In this document: positions 33,727-38,920 of the stretch, one piece after another | Position numbering within the stretch: position 1 is the stretch's first letter | Layout: each line of letters starts with the position of its first letter | DNA from: Croceitalea sp. | GTDB lineage: Bacteria > Bacteroidota > Bacteroidia > Flavobacteriales > Flavobacteriaceae | Direction of reading: 5' to 3' | Length of the DNA stretch: 38,920 bases | Assembly: GCA_013001145.1 (NCBI GenBank) | Contig: JABDND010000040.1 | Coordinates: forward strand, 1 to 38,920 | Program-made: the position numbers and the translations under genes | Notes under the pieces: model-generated | Told to the model about the DNA's origin: nothing | Seen by the model: only the letters and a program-made list of their open reading frames with translations | Databases searched by the model: none

Positions 33727-35556
33727 ATGTCTTCTGTTACTGAACATACACACGTTGACGATCATGCCGATGATCATGGACATCATCATAAAGAAACTTT
33801 TATAACAAAATACATCTTTAGCCAAGACCACAAGATGATTGCCAAGCAATATCTCATTACAGGTGTCTTGGTAATGGGCTTTATTGGCATTGCTATGTCA
33901 TTAATGTTTAGAATGCAATTGGCATGGCCTGGAGAGTCATTCTCGGTCTTTGAGGCTTTTCTAGGTAAATGGGCTCCAGAAGGCGTCATGGATGCCGATG
34001 TTTATTTGGCACTTATAACGATGCACGGTACCATAATGGTCTTCTTTGTACTTACGGCAGGCTTAAGTGGTACTTTTAGTAATCTTTTGATTCCGTTGCA
34101 AATTGGAGCGCGCGATATGGCTTCGGGTTTCCTGAATATGCTCTCCTACTGGATGTTCTTTGTATCTACAGTGATCATGGTGATTTCACTCTTCGTTGAG
34201 GCCGGACCAGCTGCAGCCGGATGGACTATTTATCCGCCATTGAGTGCTTTGCCCATGGCTCAGCCCGGCTCAGGAATGGGAATGACCCTTTGGTTGGTGT
34301 CAATGGCCATATTTATTGCATCCTCATTATTGGGTTCACTAAACTATATTGTGACCGTCATCAACTTAAGAACCAAAGGAATGTCAATGACACGGCTTCC
34401 TTTGACTATTTGGGCCTTTTTTGTTACGGCCATTATAGGGGTTATATCGTTTCCAGTATTATTGTCCGCTGCATTATTGTTGATAATGGACAGAAGTTTT
34501 GGCACATCGTTCTTCCTCTCCGATATTTTTATCCAAGGTGAAGTTTTGCATTACCAAGGCGGATCACCAGTACTATATGAACACTTGTTCTGGTTCTTGG
34601 GTCATCCAGAGGTATATATCGTATTATTACCAGCTTTGGGCATTACGTCTGAAGTTATGTCAACCAACGCTAGAAAGCCCATTTTTGGATACAGGGCGAT
34701 GGTCGCCTCTATATTGGCAATCGCGTTTTTATCAACTATCGTATGGGGCCACCATATGTTTATTTCAGGTATGAATCCATTTTTGGGTTCGGTCTTTACA
34801 TTCACAACATTGTTGATAGCAATTCCTTCAGCTGTTAAGGCATTTAATTATATAACAACCCTGTGGAAAGGTAATTTACAGTTAAACCCTGCAATGCTAT
34901 TTTCCATTGGATTGGTGTCAACATTCATTACAGGGGGTCTAACAGGAATAATACTTGGTGACAGTACATTGGACATTAATGTTCATGACACCTATTTTGT
35001 TGTGGCCCACTTTCACTTGGTAATGGGTATTTCGGCCTTATATGGCTTATTCGCCGGTGTATATCATTGGTTCCCCAAAATGTTTTATGGTCGAATGATG
35101 AACAAAAACCTAGGTTATATACACTTCTGGGTAACTGCAATCTGCGCGTACGGTGTATTCTTTCCAATGCACTTTGTGGGTATGGCAGGTGTTCCTCGAA
35201 GATATTACGAGAATACGGCATTTCCAATGTTTGACGAATTGACAGATGTTCAAGTGTTGATGACTGTTTTTGCGCTAATTGCGGGAGCAGCCCAATTAAT
35301 ATTTGTATATAATTTTATAAGCAGTGTTTTTTACGGTAAAAAAGGACCACAAAACCCATGGAATTCCAACACCTTGGAGTGGACAGCGCCTCAAGAGCAT
35401 ATGCATGGTAACTGGCCAGGTAAAATTCCAGAAGTTCACCGTTGGGCATATGACTATAGTAAAACGTACGAAAACGGCGAATATATAATAGCTGGTCAAG
35501 ATTTTGTGCCTCAAGATGTGCCTTTGCAAGAAAGTGAAGAAGAAATGCATCATTGA
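33727..35556 (+). CDS. coxA: Cytochrome c oxidase subunit I
   Basis: A 609-residue heme-copper oxidase core with 12 helices expected. Ligands: H100 (TMHGTIMVFF) and H430 for the low-spin heme, H428 for the high-spin heme, and H293, H342 and H343 for CuB (GHPEVYI; WGHHMF). Y297 is the cross-linked tyrosine. The D-channel D130, gate E295 and K-channel K371 are all present, so this is an A1-type proton-pumping enzyme. The N-terminus has seven histidines in the first 21 residues (HTHVDDHADDHGHHH), which is unusual and may bind metal. Subunit III is not next to it. The gene ends 18 bases before a strong terminator. Confidence 0.97.
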   Translation: MSSVTEHTHVDDHADDHGHHHKETFITKYIFSQDHKMIAKQYLITGVLVMGFIGIAMSLMFRMQLAWPGESFSVFEAFLGKWAPEGVMDADVYLALITMHGTIMVFFVLTAGLSGTFSNLLIPLQIGARDMASGFLNMLSYWMFFVSTVIMVISLFVEAGPAAAGWTIYPPLSALPMAQPGSGMGMTLWLVSMAIFIASSLLGSLNYIVTVINLRTKGMSMTRLPLTIWAFFVTAIIGVISFPVLLSAALLLIMDRSFGTSFFLSDIFIQGEVLHYQGGSPVLYEHLFWFLGHPEVYIVLLPALGITSEVMSTNARKPIFGYRAMVASILAIAFLSTIVWGHHMFISGMNPFLGSVFTFTTLLIAIPSAVKAFNYITTLWKGNLQLNPAMLFSIGLVSTFITGGLTGIILGDSTLDINVHDTYFVVAHFHLVMGISALYGLFAGVYHWFPKMFYGRMMNKNLGYIHFWVTAICAYGVFFPMHFVGMAGVPRRYYENTAFPMFDELTDVQVLMTVFALIAGAAQLIFVYNFISSVFYGKKGPQNPWNSNTLEWTAPQEHMHGNWPGKIPEVHRWAYDYSKTYENGEYIIAGQDFVPQDVPLQESEEEMHH

Positions 35557-35574
35557 TCAGTTTAATTGGCATAT

Positions 35575-35606
35575 AAAAAAACCCATCTCAAAAGATGGGT
35601 TTTTTT
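35575..35606 (+). terminator. Terminator of the act-cox operon
   Basis: A perfect 14-bp stem AAAAAAACCCATCT (35575-35588) / AGATGGGTTTTTTT (35593-35606) around a CAAA loop, with the U-run built into the stem. It closes the eight-gene operon that starts with actA. Confidence 0.93.
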
Positions 35607-35702
35607 ATGTTTAAAATTTGGCGTAATCATTGCATTTAGAAAATTATGCTACTTTTTTGGTAAAAAACATCCAAATATATCTAGCAACAAGTAACTTTAT
35701 GC

Positions 35703-36533
35703 ATGATGAAGAAAACACTGTTTATAATTTGCACGGTATTGCCTATGCTCATTGTGGCACAGAGAAAGCCGAAAATAAAAGGTAATCGGTCAGTTATTGA
35801 GGTACGAGAGAGCTTACCTGCTTTTAATGCCATTGAATTAATGGATGATCTGGATATTGAGTTAAAAAAATCATTTGAGGAGGGTTATGAAATCACAGCT
35901 GATGATAATCTAATTGACGTTCTAAAATTTAAAGTGCAGGACAGTACCCTGATAATTTCTTCTTTCTATACCATAATGGCCAAGAAAAAATTGGAGATTG
36001 TTGTGAACATTAAAAACTTGACCATGGTTACGCTTCATGATGGTAAAATAGAATCAGATGATATTATATCAACAGATGAAATACATATAAGAACTGCAGG
36101 CCCCAGTAAAGTAAAGTTAAAGGCAAGTGGATTCATGGCCAGTTTAAATATGGAAGACAATAGTTATGCCGATTTAAATTTGGATGTAGATTCCCTTCAG
36201 TTAAATATGAAACATAGATCGGATGCCAAAATATATTCTGCAACTGGCGAAAAAGTGATACAACTTCAAGAAAATGCATCATTGGATATTGCGGGTAGTA
36301 CAACATCTTTAGACTTAATGCTGTTGGGCAGTTCACGCTACAAGGGTGAAAAAATGCAGGCGGAAAATGTGAAAGTTTTAATCACAGGTTCAAGTTTGGC
36401 AAGAATTTATGCTGCCAGACAAATTGATTTGCAGTCTCAAGAGGATGCCAAAACGTATCTTTATGGCGAGCCGAAAATTATAATAGAAGAGTTTACGGGC
36501 ACTTCGCAATTACTAAAGAAAAAGTCTGATTGA
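35703..36533 (+). CDS. Exported GIN-domain (DUF2807) protein
   Basis: A 276-residue protein with a signal peptide ([20 protein letters not shown]; the second Met at 35706 is an alternative start). Residues about 30-270 form a right-handed beta-helix-like repeat: strands such as [56 protein letters not shown] and [15 protein letters not shown]. This is the head domain GIN/DUF2807 common in Bacteroidota, exported but of unknown function, possibly surface-associated. It sits 10 bases before ruvB with no terminator between, which makes cotranscription likely though no functional tie is known. TAACTTTA (35692-35699) is a weak -7 candidate. Confidence 0.87.
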   Translation: MMKKTLFIICTVLPMLIVAQRKPKIKGNRSVIEVRESLPAFNAIELMDDLDIELKKSFEEGYEITADDNLIDVLKFKVQDSTLIISSFYTIMAKKKLEIVVNIKNLTMVTLHDGKIESDDIISTDEIHIRTAGPSKVKLKASGFMASLNMEDNSYADLNLDVDSLQLNMKHRSDAKIYSATGEKVIQLQENASLDIAGSTTSLDLMLLGSSRYKGEKMQAENVKVLITGSSLARIYAARQIDLQSQEDAKTYLYGEPKIIIEEFTGTSQLLKKKSD

Positions 36534-36543
36534 AGAACTAGTT

Positions 36544-37566
36544 ATGAATGAAAATCTAGATCCCACACAAGCACATTTGTCGCCTGAGGAACTTGATATA
36601 GAAAGAGCCTTGAGACCTATAACTTTTGACGATTTCACAGGTCAGGAACAGGTGTTGGAAAACTTAAAGATTTTTGTTCAAGCCGCCAACCTTCGTGGTG
36701 AAGCTTTAGACCATACACTCTTCCACGGCCCACCAGGCCTTGGTAAGACAACTCTGGCCCACATTTTGGCAAATGAATTAGGTGTGGGTATTAAAATAAC
36801 CTCCGGTCCTGTTTTAGATAAACCGGGCGATCTAGCTGGCTTATTGACCAATCTTGATGAGCGTGATGTCTTGTTCATTGATGAAATACATAGGTTGAGC
36901 CCCATTGTCGAAGAGTATTTGTATTCGGCAATGGAAGATTATAAAATAGATATTATGATCGAAACTGGACCCAATGCAAGAACGGTGCAAATAAACCTGG
37001 CCCCATTCACCCTAATTGGAGCAACTACAAGATCAGGTTTACTTACCGCACCAATGCGCGCAAGATTTGGTATTCAAAGCAGATTACAATATTACCACAC
37101 AGAGCTTTTATCCACCATTGTAGTACGGAGTGCAAGTATTTTAAAAGTCCCCATAACTCAAGAGGCGGCCATAGAAATTGCCGGCCGTAGTCGCGGCACA
37201 CCTAGAATATGTAACGCTTTGTTGCGTAGGGTTCGTGATTTTGCCCAAATTAAAGGCAATGGTAATATAGATATTGATATTTCAAGATTTGGCCTTAAAG
37301 CACTCAACGTAGATGCCCATGGATTGGATGAAATGGACAACAAAATACTGAGCACCCTCATTGATAAATTTAAGGGCGGACCAGTGGGTATTACCACCTT
37401 GGCCACCGCAGTATCTGAAAGTGCCGAGACCATTGAAGAGGTATATGAGCCTTTTTTAATTCAGCAAGGCTTTATTATGCGAACACCCAGAGGTCGTGAA
37501 GTTACTGAACTTGCCTATAAACATTTGGGCAAAACCAAAGGGGGTTTACAACCAGGATTGTTTTAA
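36544..37566 (+). CDS. ruvB: Holliday junction branch migration helicase RuvB
   Basis: A 340-residue AAA+ motor that, with RuvA, drives branch migration in recombination and repair. Walker A is G62-PPGLGK68-TT, Walker B is D113-EIH116, sensor 1 is GATTRSG, and the arginine finger region is APMRARFG. The C-terminal winged-helix domain ends with [21 protein letters not shown]. Length is typical. It is followed by queG after only one base. RuvA and RuvC are not in the window. Confidence 0.98.
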   Translation: MNENLDPTQAHLSPEELDIERALRPITFDDFTGQEQVLENLKIFVQAANLRGEALDHTLFHGPPGLGKTTLAHILANELGVGIKITSGPVLDKPGDLAGLLTNLDERDVLFIDEIHRLSPIVEEYLYSAMEDYKIDIMIETGPNARTVQINLAPFTLIGATTRSGLLTAPMRARFGIQSRLQYYHTELLSTIVVRSASILKVPITQEAAIEIAGRSRGTPRICNALLRRVRDFAQIKGNGNIDIDISRFGLKALNVDAHGLDEMDNKILSTLIDKFKGGPVGITTLATAVSESAETIEEVYEPFLIQQGFIMRTPRGREVTELAYKHLGKTKGGLQPGLF

Positions 37567-37567
37567 C

Positions 37568-38488
37568 GTGACTTCAAAACATACACTTACCCAATTAATA
37601 AAAACCGAGGCAAAACGCTTGGGTTTTTTGTCTTGTGGTATTTCAAAGGCGCAATTTTTGGAAGACGAGGCACCAAGGTTGGAAAAATGGTTGAAAAAAA
37701 ATATGCACGGTGAAATGTCATATATGGAAAACCATTTTGACAAACGATTGGACCCTACAAAACTAGTTGAAGGTTCAAAATCGGTTATATCATTATTGCT
37801 GAATTATTATCCAAATGAAGAGCAGCGGTCCAATTCATACAAGGTTTCTAAATATGCATACGGCACGGACTATCATTTTGTGATCAAAGACAAGCTCAAA
37901 GCATTGCTCTATCACATACAAGAAACCATAGGTGACGTTCATGGCCGTGCCTTTGTAGATTCTGCCCCCGTTTTAGATAAGGCATGGGCAGCTAAAAGCG
38001 GTTTAGGTTGGATAGGAAAACATAGCAATCTTTTGACCCAACAGGTGGGTTCTTTTTATTTTATTGCCGAGCTGATTGTTGATTTGGATTTGGAATATGA
38101 TTCGCCGGTGACGGATCACTGTGGCACCTGTACTGCTTGTATTGATGCTTGCCCTACCCAGGCGATTGTTGAGCCCTATGTTGTTGATGGCAGTAAGTGT
38201 ATTTCATATTTTACAATAGAACTTAAGAATGAAATTCCCACAGCGTTTCAAGGAAAATTTGATGATTGGGTATTCGGGTGCGACGTGTGCCAAGATGTCT
38301 GTCCATGGAATCGATTCTCGAAACCACATCAAGAACCACTTTTCAATGCCAATGCCTCCCTAATGGAAATGTCTAAAAAGGATTGGGAAGAAATTACCGA
38401 AGACGTTTTTAAAAAAGTGTTCAGAAATTCTCCCTTAAAGCGAACAAAATTCACAGGAATTCGGCGTAATATTAAATTTTTGAAATAA
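37568..38488 (+). CDS. queG: Epoxyqueuosine reductase QueG
   Basis: A 306-residue cobalamin- and Fe-S-dependent enzyme that reduces epoxyqueuosine to queuosine in tRNA. The GTG at 37568, one base after the ruvB stop, gives the normal length; an upstream GTG at 37496 would overlap ruvB by 70 bases. Cobalamin-domain stretches are [24 protein letters not shown] and [16 protein letters not shown]. Two [4Fe-4S] clusters are given by C185, C188, C191, C195 and by C211, C238, C241, C245 ([23 protein letters not shown]). A bulged, A/T-rich hairpin (38489-38522) right after the stop has no T-run. Confidence 0.96.
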   Translation: MTSKHTLTQLIKTEAKRLGFLSCGISKAQFLEDEAPRLEKWLKKNMHGEMSYMENHFDKRLDPTKLVEGSKSVISLLLNYYPNEEQRSNSYKVSKYAYGTDYHFVIKDKLKALLYHIQETIGDVHGRAFVDSAPVLDKAWAAKSGLGWIGKHSNLLTQQVGSFYFIAELIVDLDLEYDSPVTDHCGTCTACIDACPTQAIVEPYVVDGSKCISYFTIELKNEIPTAFQGKFDDWVFGCDVCQDVCPWNRFSKPHQEPLFNANASLMEMSKKDWEEITEDVFKKVFRNSPLKRTKFTGIRRNIKFLK

Positions 38489-38637
38489 GGCTATATTATA
38501 TTGATTTGATAGAATATTAGCCAACAAATCCTATAGAATGTTCAATGATATATTATAGAACAATAAAGAAAATACTATATTGAGACATTATTACAACCAA
38601 CAAACAAAAGAACCAATCAAAATCTTCCATCCAGATT

Positions 38638-38920
38638 ATGAAAATCAATAAACCCGCACTTAGTTTTTGGCAGATATTTAATATGAATGTAGGATTTCTT
38701 GGGATCCAGTTCAGTTTTGGGCTTCAACAAACAGCGATTAATCCAATATTCTCCTTTTTGGGAGCTCAGCCCGAAGATTTACCCATATTGAATTTAGCCG
38801 GACCGGTAACTGGTTTAATCATTCAGCCCATTATCGGTGCGATTTCAGACAAAACCTGGTCACCACGGTGGGGAAGAAGAAAACCATTTTTCTTAATTGG
38901 CGCTATCATAGGTAGTTTGT
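38638..38920 (+). CDS. MFS sugar transporter, N-terminal part only
   Basis: The frame from the ATG at 38638 is open to the window end (94 residues). It begins MKINKPALSFWQIFNMNVGF, then FSFGLQQTAINPIFSFLGA, PGPVTGLI-like LAGPVTGLIIQPIIGAISDK, and TWSPRWGRRKPFFLIGAIIG. The GxxSDxxxSxxGRRRP-type loop between helices 2 and 3 is that of the SLC45/GPH-like sugar:cation symporters. In flavobacteria such transporters often open maltose or trehalose loci, but the partner genes lie outside the window. TGTTC and GAACA (about 38538-38562) form a loose inverted repeat upstream. Confidence 0.82.
   Translation, partial: MKINKPALSFWQIFNMNVGFLGIQFSFGLQQTAINPIFSFLGAQPEDLPILNLAGPVTGLIIQPIIGAISDKTWSPRWGRRKPFFLIGAIIGSL

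Noticed and set aside
37496-37567. Longer QueG start at GTG 37496
   Set aside because: It would overlap ruvB by 70 bases and add residues unlike the family N-terminus; the GTG at 37568 gives the usual length.
38489-38522. Hairpin after queG as a terminator
   Set aside because: The stem has a bulge and is mostly A/T, and no T-run follows; termination here is not supported.

Overview
The window reads as chromosomal DNA of a marine-type flavobacterium (Bacteroidota, Flavobacteriaceae-like). Supporting signs are AT-rich coding sequence with almost no Shine-Dalgarno sites, promoters of the TTTG-(18 or 19)-TAnnTTTG type, a cytochrome chain built on alternative complex III (ActA-F) feeding a caa3/aa3-type oxidase, and flavobacterial families such as DUF2723, GIN-domain and SPOR proteins. 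No insertion sequence, prophage, CRISPR array, rRNA or plasmid function was seen. Most of the window is housekeeping or core metabolism.

Layout. (1) Positions 1-4558: a tyrosine/phenylalanine catabolic cluster on the minus strand (hpd, hmgA, fahA and a truncated flavin reductase-like gene), with a divergent MarR regulator. Two inverted repeats lie in the intergenic region next to the hpd promoter. (2) 4559-8650: a TPR-containing adenylate cyclase, a Na+/Ca2+ exchanger, a 400-base spacer and an unrecognised gene with possible DUF4382-like character. (3) 8683-14974: DNA polymerase I and a Tat-type glycosylasparaginase on minus; CutC, a membrane metallophosphoesterase and a thioredoxin-fold protein lacking both active-site cysteines on plus. 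(4) 14991-18323: a large DUF2723/GT117-type membrane glycosyltransferase on minus. (5) 18445-23164: tRNA-Gln(UUG) with its own promoter and terminator, then the rimP-nusA-infB operon, whose short leader carries a terminator-like hairpin. (6) 23191-23562: a convergent SPOR-domain protein. (7) 23703-35606: the respiratory operon actABCDEF-coxB-coxA, closed by a 14-bp terminator. (8) 35703-38488: a GIN-domain protein, ruvB and queG, tightly packed. (9) From 38638: the start of an MFS sugar transporter cut by the window edge.

How the genes work together. Hpd, HmgA and FahA carry 4-hydroxyphenylpyruvate through homogentisate and maleylacetoacetate/fumarylacetoacetate to fumarate and acetoacetate; an isomerase step is not seen here. 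The act-cox operon encodes a menaquinol oxidase complex that would pass electrons through many c hemes to the CuA/heme-copper oxidase; CoxC is not in the window. RimP, NusA and IF-2 couple ribosome maturation, transcription elongation/termination and translation initiation.

The points most worth a second look are a helix-hairpin-helix domain fused to the end of the membrane subunit ActC, a sixth heme domain at the N-terminus of ActA, the cysteine-free thioredoxin, the rimP leader hairpin and the hpd/marR operators. I do not see a clearly new multi-gene system; the oddities are embellishments of known ones.
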